A stretch of DNA of 12,337 nt from positions 5,015 to 17,351 of the forward strand of contig DYJV01000050.1 of the NCBI GenBank assembly GCA_020722945.1, in the 5' to 3' direction. Source of the DNA: Candidatus Methylomirabilis sp. (GTDB lineage: Bacteria; DYJV01). Below are positions 1-6,535 of the stretch, piece after piece (positions within the stretch are counted from its first letter, which is position 1; each line of letters opens with the position of its first letter). The translations under genes and the position numbers were made by a program. A model generated the notes under the pieces. That model did no database searches. It had not been told where the DNA came from and worked only from the letters and a program-made list of their open reading frames with translations.

Positions 1-26
1 ATCTCTCTTCTTTTTGATATTTATCT

Positions 27-57
27 CTAACAATGGATAATATTGCAGTTTATATTC
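27..57 (+). repeat. Partial direct duplication of the hemW start region
   Basis: Bases 27-57 repeat bases 92-122, which cover the hemW start codon and its first eight codons. The offset is 65 bases and 29 of 31 positions are identical, with differences at 38/103 and 56/121. Similarity stops abruptly on both sides, so this is a short partial copy and not a full tandem duplication of the gene. It could be an old duplication scar, the trace of a small rearrangement, or an assembly artefact near the window edge. The identity is directly visible; the origin is inference. Confidence 0.8.
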
Positions 58-95
58 TTTTCATTAAACCATTTTACTTTACCTTGTTGCACTAA
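33..95 (+). other. 20-codon upstream minicistron starting like hemW
   Basis: An ATG at 33 opens a 20-codon frame that ends with TAA at 93-95, two bases before the hemW ATG at 98. Its first residues, MDNIAVYI, match MENIAVYI of HemW, but the rest (LFIKPFYFTLLH) does not resemble the radical-SAM protein. The frame is therefore a by-product of the 31-base duplication. If translated, its stop lies close enough to couple termination to hemW initiation. No Shine-Dalgarno site precedes it in the visible sequence, so translation is uncertain. Confidence 0.35.
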
Positions 96-97
96 CA

Positions 98-1201
98 ATG
101 GAGAATATTGCAGTTTATATCCATATCCCTTTCTGTCTTAGCAAATGTAACTACTGTAGTTTCAACTCTTACCCACTCGCCTCATTCACATCTTCTGATA
201 TTGACAAATATTTTAAAGCACTTTTATCTGAAATAGAAAAAAATAGAGAACTTCTAAATAAAAGAGATATAACCTCAATATATTTTGGTGGTGGCACACC
301 ATCTATACTTGAAGCTGATAGATATAGGGAGCTCCTCTCTTGCTTTAATATTGAAAATGTTCAAGAGATCACTCTTGAAATCAATCCAGGCACTATTAAT
401 AAAAAAAAATTAGAAGAGTACTCAGATATCGGAATAAACAGAGTTAGTCTCGGAATACAAACATTAAACAGCAAGCTACTCAACTTTCTTGGACGAGTCC
501 ATTCCAAAGAAGATGCTATCCTCGCTCTCAAAGAGGCAAAGGAAGTTTTTGATAATTTTTCTGCTGATATAATTTTTGCTATTCCATCCCAATCAATAAA
601 AGATATAAAAATAGACCTCTCAACAATCGTAGATATAGGAGCAAAACATATCTCTTGCTACTCTCTGACAGTAGATGAGGGGAGTAAATTTTTCAAGCAG
701 GGTATCAAGGAGGAGAGTGAAGATAAATTTACAAAGGGATACAATTTTATAAAAAATTTTCTTCAAGATTCAGGTTACCAACATTATGAGATTTCCAATT
801 TTGCCCTGCCAAGTTTTGAGTCAAAGCATAATCTAAATTACTGGAATGGCTCTGAATATCTCGGAATAGGTGCCGGTGCAGTCTCATTTTATCAGAATAT
901 GAGAATTGAAAATATTAATGACCCAATTTTGTATTCAAACGGTGACTATCCATCCAAAATTGAGCATCTTACCAAAAATCAACAGATAAATGAGTATATC
1001 TTCCTTAATTTAAGAAAGAGTGAAGGGTTACATCTAAAAGATTTTAAAGAGAAATATAATTTCGACCTTTACCAGAGATTCAGAAATAAGATAGAGCAGT
1101 TAAGAAAAAATAATTTAATAAAAGTCGAAAATCAGAGGTTATTTTTGACATCAAAGGGAATGAATGTGAGCAACTCTATATTTATAGAGTTTTTTGTATG
1201 A
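98..1201 (+). CDS. hemW: HemW, radical SAM heme chaperone (HemN-like family)
   Basis: This 367-residue protein belongs to the HemW branch of the radical SAM family. Members bind heme and help insert it into respiratory proteins; older annotations call them oxygen-independent coproporphyrinogen III oxidase-like. The CxxxCxxC iron-sulfur motif is at Cys13, Cys17 and Cys20, after the typical YIHIPFC start. The residue two after the last cysteine is Phe22, not the extra Cys of true HemN (CxxxCxxCxC), which favours HemW over coproporphyrinogen dehydrogenase. GGGTPS at 64-69 is the SAM-binding glycine motif, and HNLNYW followed by YLGIGAGA lies in the C-terminal half. Length is near the usual 370-380. 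ATG at 98 is chosen because it gives the family N-terminus, although no ribosome binding site precedes it. The gene is convergent with wrbA. Family assignment is firm; the heme-chaperone role comes from characterised homologues. Confidence 0.93.
   Translation: MENIAVYIHIPFCLSKCNYCSFNSYPLASFTSSDIDKYFKALLSEIEKNRELLNKRDITSIYFGGGTPSILEADRYRELLSCFNIENVQEITLEINPGTINKKKLEEYSDIGINRVSLGIQTLNSKLLNFLGRVHSKEDAILALKEAKEVFDNFSADIIFAIPSQSIKDIKIDLSTIVDIGAKHISCYSLTVDEGSKFFKQGIKEESEDKFTKGYNFIKNFLQDSGYQHYEISNFALPSFESKHNLNYWNGSEYLGIGAGAVSFYQNMRIENINDPILYSNGDYPSKIEHLTKNQQINEYIFLNLRKSEGLHLKDFKEKYNFDLYQRFRNKIEQLRKNNLIKVENQRLFLTSKGMNVSNSIFIEFFV
1172..1195 (+). terminator. Candidate intrinsic terminator inside the end of hemW
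   Basis: A perfect 9-bp inverted repeat, AACTCTATA (1172-1180) and TATAGAGTT (1183-1191), surrounds a two-base centre and runs into a T tract at 1190-1195. The hairpin and most of the T run encode the last residues of hemW, whose stop is at 1199-1201. The stem has only two G-C pairs, so it is weak by usual standards, though this genome is very AT-rich. It faces hemW and not the convergent wrbA, which has no T run after the hairpin on its strand. Confidence 0.4.
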
Positions 1202-1279
1202 AAAAATGGTTTTGGAAGTTGACAATAATTATAATTCAAAATTTGAAACTTAAAATTGTAGTATCAATATTACTAAAAT

Positions 1280-1891
1280 CTACCCAAAAAGTTTCTTCGA
1301 TATTTTAGCAACATATTTCCCTTGAAATTTAGCAATATTAAGCTCATTATCAGAAGGTCTCCTCAAACCATCATTTCCAGCAAGAGTTGATGCACCATAA
1401 GGTGAACCACCTGTTATCTCATCCATGTTAAGAAGAGCTTTTTGAGAGTAAGGGACTCCAACTATCACCATCCCATGGTGGAGAAGAGTTGTATGAAAAC
1501 TTGTAATTGTAGTCTCCTGTCCCCCATGCTGTGTCCCTGTTGAGACAAAAACACTCCCAACTTTCCCAATAAGGGCACCTTTCGCCCATAAACTACCTGT
1601 TTGGTCAAGAAAATTCCTCATCTGAGCAGACATATTCCCAAACCTTGTAGGTGTCCCAAATATAATAGCATCAGGTTCTTCAAGCTGATCAGGGTTTATT
1701 ATTGGAATATGTTCAAAAGATTTTCTAACTTCAAAAGCACCTATTCTTTTTAATACTTCTTCACCCATCAACTCAGGGACTTGAAAAATTTTTACTTCAG
1801 CACCCTCAACACTTCTTGCACCTTCAGCTACAGCTTCAGCCATTTTGTAAACATGACCATAAGTGCTGTAAAAAACTACATATACTTTCAT
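1280..1891 (-). CDS. wrbA: WrbA, NAD(P)H:quinone oxidoreductase (flavodoxin fold)
   Basis: This is a 203-residue FMN-binding protein of the WrbA family. Characterised members catalyse two-electron reduction of quinones with NAD(P)H, avoiding semiquinone formation, and act as tetramers in the cytoplasm. The phosphate-binding loop STYGHVY is at 9-15, PTRFGNM at 81-87, [10 protein letters not shown] at 117-126, and [12 protein letters not shown] at 161-172; all are WrbA hallmarks. E. coli WrbA has 198 residues, so this copy is full length. A GTG at 1909 would add six residues, but those codons form the purine-rich GAGAGAGGGGG ribosome site, so ATG at 1891 is the likely start. It lies 70 bases downstream of nudC on the same strand and may be co-transcribed with it. 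The assignment is strong; the physiological substrate is unknown. Confidence 0.94.
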   Translation of the reverse strand: MKVYVVFYSTYGHVYKMAEAVAEGARSVEGAEVKIFQVPELMGEEVLKRIGAFEVRKSFEHIPIINPDQLEEPDAIIFGTPTRFGNMSAQMRNFLDQTGSLWAKGALIGKVGSVFVSTGTQHGGQETTITSFHTTLLHHGMVIVGVPYSQKALLNMDEITGGSPYGASTLAGNDGLRRPSDNELNIAKFQGKYVAKISKKLFG

Positions 1892-1895
1892 CGAT

Positions 1896-1906
1896 ACCCC
1901 CTCTCT
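1896..1906 (-). promoter_or_regulatory. wrbA Shine-Dalgarno site that decides the start
   Basis: On the minus strand GAGAGAGGGGG ends four bases before the ATG at 1891. This purine run overlaps the in-frame GTG at 1909 and the codons after it, so initiation at the GTG would have to occur on its own ribosome site. It supports the shorter, 203-residue WrbA. Confidence 0.65.
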
Positions 1907-1961
1907 CACCTAAATGGAAGTAAGATTATTATGGCTTAAAAGTAAACTTTCTCTTTGGAAA

Positions 1962-2753
1962 TTATAATCGATCAATTAGAGTATCTATAAGAAACCTCGA
2001 TATACTTGTCGCAGGGGGTAAACCTGGCAAATGATCCTTGTGAAACCACCCCGCTTCTTCAAGCTCACATCTGTCAACTTTCAACTCACCAGCAGAGTAA
2101 TCTGCCAAAAACCCTATCATAATCTGATATGGAAATGGCCAAAATTGAGTTGTGATGTATTTCAAGTTATTTATCTCAATCCCTGTCTCTTCAAAAACCT
2201 CACGATTGACAGCCTCTTCAGCACTCTCTCCATACTCAATAAATCCTGCTACAACACCATATCTATTCCTCTGCCACTCCCTTTTCCTTGTAAGGAGAAT
2301 CTCTGGACCTTTTTTTACTCCAACTATCACAGCAGGATTTAAACGGGGGTAAACAGTAAAGCTACACTTACTACAAACCTTCGCTGTCTCTTTATTTGAA
2401 AATAGTAAACTTCCCCCACACTTACCACAGTAGATATTTTCACTATGCCATATCGAAAAAGATCTTGCAATCCCTGCAACTCCCCTACTCTCCTCATCAA
2501 TCTTTTCACTGATAATATTGAAAGAATCCTCCTCAAATAGAGAATCGTTTTCAATAAAAAAGAGATTCTCATTTTTATATTTACCAAAAAAAATTGCATC
2601 TTCTCGGATGCTCTTGACATCTTTATGAATTTTGAATCTGCTACCAGATAGCTCAATTATTGTAAAATTATCACCCGATATATTACTTTTTACAGTAGTA
2701 ATATGGAGATGTTTTATGAATTCTCTTGAAAATGGAAGATTGGGTAAGAGCAT
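1962..2753 (-). CDS. nudC: NudC, NADH pyrophosphatase / NAD-cap RNA hydrolase
   Basis: This 263-residue protein has the NudC architecture. NudC enzymes hydrolyse NADH to NMNH and AMP, and in E. coli also remove NAD caps from RNA 5' ends. Residues 1-100 are a poorly conserved NudC-type N-terminal domain. A complete four-cysteine zinc ribbon is formed by Cys109, Cys112, Cys127 and Cys130. The Nudix box runs from Gly170 to Ile192 and fits GX5EX7REUXEEXGU, with catalytic Glu185, Glu188 and Glu189. The NADH-diphosphatase signature after the box, normally SQPWPFPxS, reads TQFWPFPYQ at 202-210: the WPFP core is kept and the edges differ. E. coli NudC has 257 residues. No Shine-Dalgarno site precedes the ATG, and a promoter lies almost on top of it, so the message may be leaderless. 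Function is confident by family; the cap-removal role is not shown here. Confidence 0.9.
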   Translation of the reverse strand: MLLPNLPFSREFIKHLHITTVKSNISGDNFTIIELSGSRFKIHKDVKSIREDAIFFGKYKNENLFFIENDSLFEEDSFNIISEKIDEESRGVAGIARSFSIWHSENIYCGKCGGSLLFSNKETAKVCSKCSFTVYPRLNPAVIVGVKKGPEILLTRKREWQRNRYGVVAGFIEYGESAEEAVNREVFEETGIEINNLKYITTQFWPFPYQIMIGFLADYSAGELKVDRCELEEAGWFHKDHLPGLPPATSISRFLIDTLIDRL

Positions 2754-2759
2754 TTTGGA

Positions 2760-2788
2760 TAAATAACAAATAGATCTAATTTAGTCAA
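2760..2788 (-). promoter_or_regulatory. Candidate nudC promoter with almost no leader
   Basis: Minus-strand TTGACT at 2788-2783 matches the -35 consensus at five of six positions. A spacer of exactly 17 bases follows, then TATTTA at 2765-2760 as a fair -10 element. Only six bases separate the -10 element from the nudC ATG, so transcription should begin at or next to the start codon. The motif match is visible; promoter activity is inferred. Confidence 0.45.
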
Positions 2789-2927
2789 CATCAAATATAA
2801 CTATCTGATTTTAAACATTCTATTGAAAACAATTTATTGACTATCCAAAAATTAAATTTCCACTGATTAAAAACCTCTTTTGCTTTTATCTTCTTTTCTG
2901 TTCTAAAAACTATCAACTATTTTTTAC

Positions 2928-2996
2928 TTCCCTTCTACTCAAGGAAAATTGACCACCCCATCCAGCTTCGCTGTCCACCCCTTGAGTAGAGGGGAA
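2928..2996. repeat. Palindromic repeat, copy A (complete)
   Basis: Outer arms at 2928-2944 and 2980-2996 pair over 17 bases with one T/G wobble. They enclose a 29-base core at 2953-2981, made of CCACCCC, a short CAGC-TTC-GCTG hairpin and a second CCACCCC. A 5-bp alternative hairpin, CCCCT/AGGGG, can form from the end of the core and the right arm, so two structures compete. The flank at 2883-2927 shares words with the flank of copy C, including 15 identical bases (2905-2919 and 12242-12256). It resembles REP- or MITE-like intergenic repeats; no transposase is nearby. Confidence 0.85.
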
Positions 2997-3042
2997 TTTA
3001 CATTGGTTAGCAATATTGTCCATTATCAATTCAACATCCAAA

Positions 3043-3075
3043 ATTAATAATCCTATCGGCAGGTTTGAGATGACA
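3043..3075 (-). repeat. Second dispersed repeat, copy 1
   Basis: Read on the minus strand, this 33-base stretch matches plus-strand bases 11870-11902 at 28 of 33 positions, including the identical ends TGTCATCTCAAA and AGGATTATTAAT. The two copies are therefore inverted relative to each other and lie about 8.8 kb apart. Both sit close to a copy of the palindromic repeat. The form recalls the GTCAT-containing short intergenic repeats of many bacteria, but I cannot assign it to a named family. Confidence 0.7.
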
Positions 3076-3231
3076 AATATTTTTTTGAAATTACACAGAA
3101 GTGGCTCTGAGATTACAAAGGTTGGGATTTAAAGGTTTTTTAATTTGGTGGTTAACCTTTTGTGAGGTGTTTAAATACTCAGCAAAACTATAAAATAGTG
3201 TATTAAGATAGTAAAAATTGTGATTCGTAGC

Positions 3232-3262
3232 CTCTTTATAAAATAATTAAAGAGTCCTTTTT
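3232..3262 (+). terminator. Weak hairpin plus T run, plus strand
   Basis: CTCTTTA at 3232-3238 pairs with TAAAGAG at 3248-3254 around a nine-base loop, and a T-rich stretch follows at 3258-3262. It has terminator form for plus-strand transcription, but no plus-strand gene lies upstream. On the minus strand, which would serve the xdhC-family gene, no T run follows. It may be incidental in AT-rich DNA. Confidence 0.2.
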
Positions 3263-3286
3263 GACAAAGTTGTTTAGGGATTAGGT

Positions 3287-4204
3287 TTATAATTTTAAAT
3301 TTTTAGAATTTTTATTTTTTATAATTTCTGCAATTATGCTGACAGCTATCTCTGCTGGTGTTTCAGAGTTTATCTGAAGCCCTATTGGAGCATTTATCTT
3401 CTCAATACTCTCTTTTGTAAAACCTTTCTTGATAAGATTCTCCTTGACTGTCATCACTCTTTTCTTGCTACCAATCATCCCTATGTATTTGAACGGTTTA
3501 TTGAGAATTTGTGTAAGTATAACCTCGTCATGTGCATGCTCCCTTGTTACGAGGACAAAGAATGAGTTGTTAGTTGTTCTGATGTATTTGAGGATATTTG
3601 AAAAGTCAGAGAGGATAGTTGTATCTGCATCTGGAAATCTATCATCTGAAAGAAATTCCTCCCTATCATCATATATTATTACATTAAAATCACACAGTTT
3701 CCCCATCTTTGCAAGTGGAATAGCTATGTGCCCAGCACCAAATATATTTAATTCTGGAAGTGATTCTATTTTGTGGCAGTAGAAATTGTTATCTTCTATT
3801 AACTCTGATGTCAGTTTTTTTGAAAAATTATTTAACTCAACAGAGAGGAAAAAAGTTTCACCAGATAAAAATTTCTCGGTAAGGTTTGAGATAAGAAAAG
3901 AGTCCTTTTCTGATATATAAAGTTGTAAAACTGAAATTTTACCACCACACACAACAGCATCACCCAAAAAATTTTTCTCTGCTATGATGCTCTTTTTATC
4001 TTTTATTAAGGTAATACTTTCATTTATAAGGTCATTTTCAACAGGACCTCCGCCGATTGTCCCCTTTATTTCACCATCAGGTAACACAAGCATTACTGTG
4101 CTCACACCCCTTGGAGTAGAACCCTTTTTGTCTATGATTATGTTGAGCATTAACTCTCTTTTTTTAAAAAGAAGCTCACTCAACTCTTCCCATTGAAATT
4201 CCAT
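3287..4204 (-). CDS. XdhC/CoxF-family molybdoenzyme maturation protein
   Basis: This 305-residue protein has the two XdhC family domains. XdhC proteins bind molybdenum cofactor and prepare it for insertion into xanthine dehydrogenase-type hydroxylases; related proteins serve selenium-dependent molybdenum hydroxylases. The N-terminal domain shows GSTPRG at 28-33, GTIGGGPVE at 48-56 and the CGG motif at 86-88. The C-terminal Rossmann-like domain begins with FGAGHIAIPLAK at 155-166 and continues with IYDDRE (177-182), TREHAHDE (220-227), GMIGSKKR (242-249) and the closing INAPIGL region (270-276). AAGGA six bases before the ATG supports the start. It follows glmM by 12 bases as the last gene of the operon. 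No molybdenum hydroxylase subunit is in the window, so the client enzyme is unknown. The family is clear; a precise gene symbol would overreach. Confidence 0.85.
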   Translation of the reverse strand: MEFQWEELSELLFKKRELMLNIIIDKKGSTPRGVSTVMLVLPDGEIKGTIGGGPVENDLINESITLIKDKKSIIAEKNFLGDAVVCGGKISVLQLYISEKDSFLISNLTEKFLSGETFFLSVELNNFSKKLTSELIEDNNFYCHKIESLPELNIFGAGHIAIPLAKMGKLCDFNVIIYDDREEFLSDDRFPDADTTILSDFSNILKYIRTTNNSFFVLVTREHAHDEVILTQILNKPFKYIGMIGSKKRVMTVKENLIKKGFTKESIEKINAPIGLQINSETPAEIAVSIIAEIIKNKNSKNLKL

Positions 4205-4216
4205 ATTAAATCCTTT

Positions 4217-5572
4217 TTAGAATTTGTTTGTAAAAAAATCTCTCACTGTTTTCTCAAGGCTATCTATCATATTCCTTATTTTTGGTAGGTCATCACCCTC
4301 TATCATTATTCTAAGTTTCTTCTCTGTCCCTGAATACCTTATAAAGATTCTGCCTCGACCATCTAATGCTTTTTCATAGTCATTGATCTTTTTCTCTAAT
4401 CCTATAATTGCTTTTAGAGGAACTTTTTCAGGAACTTCTATATTTTTGAGTAGCTGTGGGAATTTGTTAAATATTTTTTTTAATTCACTTGCTTTTTTCT
4501 TCTCCCTTAACATTATTTTGATGAATTGCAAAGCTGTGAGTATCCCGTCACCAGTTGTATTAAAGTCTCTAAAAACAATATGTCCGGAAGGTTCACCGCC
4601 AAAATTGAGGTCTCCTTTTAACATCTGTTCTACAACATATCTGTCACCTACATCACTCTTGACAATATTTATTCCACTTTTTTCAAGAAATTTCTCAAGA
4701 CCGATATTGCTCATTGGCGTAAGGACAACAGTATTATTTTTGAGAGAGCCCTCCCTTTTCATAAAATCTGCTGCTGCTGCAATAATATGATCACCATCTA
4801 TCTCATCACCATTTTCATCAACTAATATACATCTATCGCCATCACCATCAAAGCTGATACCAAGGTCAGCTTCCCTTGAAATTACTGTAGCTCTTAATTT
4901 TCTGGTGTTTGTAGAGCCGCAAGCATCATTGATATTTGTCCCATTTGGTTCTACCCCGATAGAGATAACTTCCGCACCTAATTCATAAAAGACTTCTGGT
5001 GCTACCTTGTAAGTAGCACCATTTGCACAATCTATTACAATTTTGAGTTTTTTAAGATCTAAATTTCTTGGGAAAGTTGTTTTAAGATAAACAACATATC
5101 TCCCAATAGCATCATCTATCCTAAATGCTCTACCTATTTTTCTGGAGTCTGGAATTGCATCTTTAAAATTATTTTTTAGGATAAGATCCTCTATCTCGTT
5201 CTCAAGCTTATCAGGAAGCTTATAACCATCTGATGAGAATATTTTGATTCCATTATCCTCAAAAGGGTTGTGAGAAGCGGATATTACAACTCCTGCATCA
5301 ACTCTCATATTCCCGGTAAGAAAAGCTATCCCTGGAGTAGGGAGTGGTCCTACAAGGTAAGCATCGCCTCCCATAGAACATATTCCTGAAACAAGGGCAT
5401 TTTCAAGCATATAACCTGATAACCTTGTATCTTTACCTATTAAAATTTTCTGTTGTGAAGCATTTCTGAAGATAAGAGAGATTGCTTTGCCAAGTGATAA
5501 AACTATCTCACTTGTCATTGGATAGGTATTTGCCTTCCCCCGTATCCCATCAGTGCCAAATAGCTCTCTCAT
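4217..5572 (-). CDS. glmM: GlmM, phosphoglucosamine mutase
   Basis: GlmM converts glucosamine-6-phosphate to glucosamine-1-phosphate, which leads to UDP-GlcNAc for peptidoglycan and lipopolysaccharide. The protein has 451 residues, close to the usual 445-450. The phosphoserine loop ISASHNPFEDNGIK spans 97-110 with Ser100 as the catalytic residue. The metal-binding loop DGDGDR lies at 242-247, the sugar-binding GEPSGH at 326-331, and the phosphate-binding RYSGT at 412-416. The FGTDGIRG start is typical of GlmM as opposed to other phosphohexomutases. GGAG nine bases before the ATG supports initiation. It begins three bases after cdaR. The cdaA-cdaR-glmM order is conserved in many bacteria, and in Firmicutes GlmM binds and inhibits CdaA. 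All key residues are present. Confidence 0.96.
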   Translation of the reverse strand: MRELFGTDGIRGKANTYPMTSEIVLSLGKAISLIFRNASQQKILIGKDTRLSGYMLENALVSGICSMGGDAYLVGPLPTPGIAFLTGNMRVDAGVVISASHNPFEDNGIKIFSSDGYKLPDKLENEIEDLILKNNFKDAIPDSRKIGRAFRIDDAIGRYVVYLKTTFPRNLDLKKLKIVIDCANGATYKVAPEVFYELGAEVISIGVEPNGTNINDACGSTNTRKLRATVISREADLGISFDGDGDRCILVDENGDEIDGDHIIAAAADFMKREGSLKNNTVVLTPMSNIGLEKFLEKSGINIVKSDVGDRYVVEQMLKGDLNFGGEPSGHIVFRDFNTTGDGILTALQFIKIMLREKKKASELKKIFNKFPQLLKNIEVPEKVPLKAIIGLEKKINDYEKALDGRGRIFIRYSGTEKKLRIMIEGDDLPKIRNMIDSLEKTVRDFFTNKF

Positions 5573-5575
5573 GAT

Positions 5576-6535
5576 TTATTTCTCCGGTTTTTTAATATTT
5601 TTTGTCTCTGTTATGGTGAGGGTTGCTTCCTCAGAAGATATTGATAAGATTTTTACTTCAGGTGGGGAAGTTATTGATACCTTATACTTTTTTGAAGTAT
5701 TTAGGTTGTTAAGAACATCTAAATTTATAGATGCTGTAAAATTACTTTTTTTGATACCCTCTTTTAGGTTGTCGCTAATCTCACATTGTATAGAAATTTT
5801 TTCAGGGTTAAGCTTTATATTGTAACTATCCATAGCAAATGGAGCGTTGATTTTGATAGGGATATCCTCAAATTTTAATATAGAAGTTTTCTCCTCTATT
5901 AATACCTTTATTTTGACTTTGTTAGGGGATATTGATTTTATATGACTGCTATCTGTTATTACATTTTTTTCAACTTCAAAAGATGTATCCCTCTTCTCAA
6001 TATTTATAGGCTCTGTTTTCAATACATTTATTTTTTTGATTTCATTCTCTGCACCTATAATTTTTATGATGTTCGGTTCTACAATAATATCCTTTATCTT
6101 AAATCCTTTATTTGCCTTCCCATCCATTTTTGGAATGACAGGTTTTACTTCTGTTACTATTTTGTCAACATTGATAGTAACCTTTGAGGGCGTTACAATC
6201 TTAACAGAAACATTATGAGGAAGATTGAGCATATGGGGGTAAATATGAATTTCATTTTTACCCTTCTGAACATCTGACAAATTAATAGGGAAAGATAACT
6301 CCTTTTTGGTAATCATTTTTAAAAGGGAGCTTGGTCCACCTAAAAGGAGTGATATCTTCTGATCAGAAATATTTGTGATGATGTATTGTGAAGGAATATT
6401 TTTGAATTCGAGAGGGATATCGATATTTATATCAGAGTTCTTCTCTCCTGTTACTGCAAACCACAATCCAATTCCGCAGAGGATTGAGATTATCTTATAA
6501 AGTATATTTTCAACTATCTTTTCTTTGAGGCTCAT
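5576..6535 (-). CDS. cdaR: CdaR, YbbR-domain regulator of diadenylate cyclase
   Basis: This 319-residue membrane-anchored protein has a short cytoplasmic N-terminus, one transmembrane segment at about 12-29, and an extracytoplasmic region of beta-rich YbbR repeats. I see about three, near 36-108, 113-194 and 200-310, each with the pattern of a proline-containing strand followed by an SP-K-V-I turn. In Firmicutes CdaR interacts with CdaA through the membrane and changes its activity. Sequence conservation is low across this family, so position supports the call: its ATG directly follows the cdaA stop (TAGATG), and glmM starts three bases after its stop. Such linkage implies translational coupling and joint expression. 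The lysine-rich tail (NIKKPEK) is unremarkable. It could be called simply a YbbR-like protein; its effect on CdaA here is inferred. Confidence 0.88.
   Translation of the reverse strand: MSLKEKIVENILYKIISILCGIGLWFAVTGEKNSDINIDIPLEFKNIPSQYIITNISDQKISLLLGGPSSLLKMITKKELSFPINLSDVQKGKNEIHIYPHMLNLPHNVSVKIVTPSKVTINVDKIVTEVKPVIPKMDGKANKGFKIKDIIVEPNIIKIIGAENEIKKINVLKTEPINIEKRDTSFEVEKNVITDSSHIKSISPNKVKIKVLIEEKTSILKFEDIPIKINAPFAMDSYNIKLNPEKISIQCEISDNLKEGIKKSNFTASINLDVLNNLNTSKKYKVSITSPPEVKILSISSEEATLTITETKNIKKPEK

Larger units (their letters stand above)
2754..3286. other. Gene-free gap between xdhC-family gene and nudC
   Basis: No credible coding region was found in these 533 bases. They hold the candidate nudC promoter at the left, a long palindromic repeat at 2928-2996 with related flank from about 2883, and a copy of a second degenerate repeat at 3043-3075. 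A plus-strand CTCTTTA / TAAAGAG hairpin with a T run lies at 3232-3262. No terminator facing the minus-strand operon was recognised. The composition looks like decayed intergenic repeat DNA, not a lost gene. Confidence 0.7.

Noticed and set aside
1202-1279. Terminator for wrbA in the convergent gap
   Set aside because: Only a 5-bp TAGTA/TACTA stem could be found on the wrbA side, with a poor T run; not enough for a feature.
1892-1961. Separate promoter for wrbA
   Set aside because: Several AT-rich -10-like words occur, but none has a -35 element at 16-18 bases, so co-transcription with nudC is the simpler reading.
2953-2981. G-quadruplex on the minus strand of the repeat core
   Set aside because: The two GGGGTGG runs give at most short two-tier stacks with long loops; the hairpin explanation is stronger for the same bases.
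2928-2996. CRISPR array
   Set aside because: The three related copies are far apart, have long unequal surroundings and no regular spacers, and no cas gene is present.
3261-3293. Plus-strand TTGACA and TATAAT near the end of the xdhC-family gene
   Set aside because: The hexamers are good but the spacing is 21 bases, well outside the working range, and the transcript would be antisense with no gene downstream.
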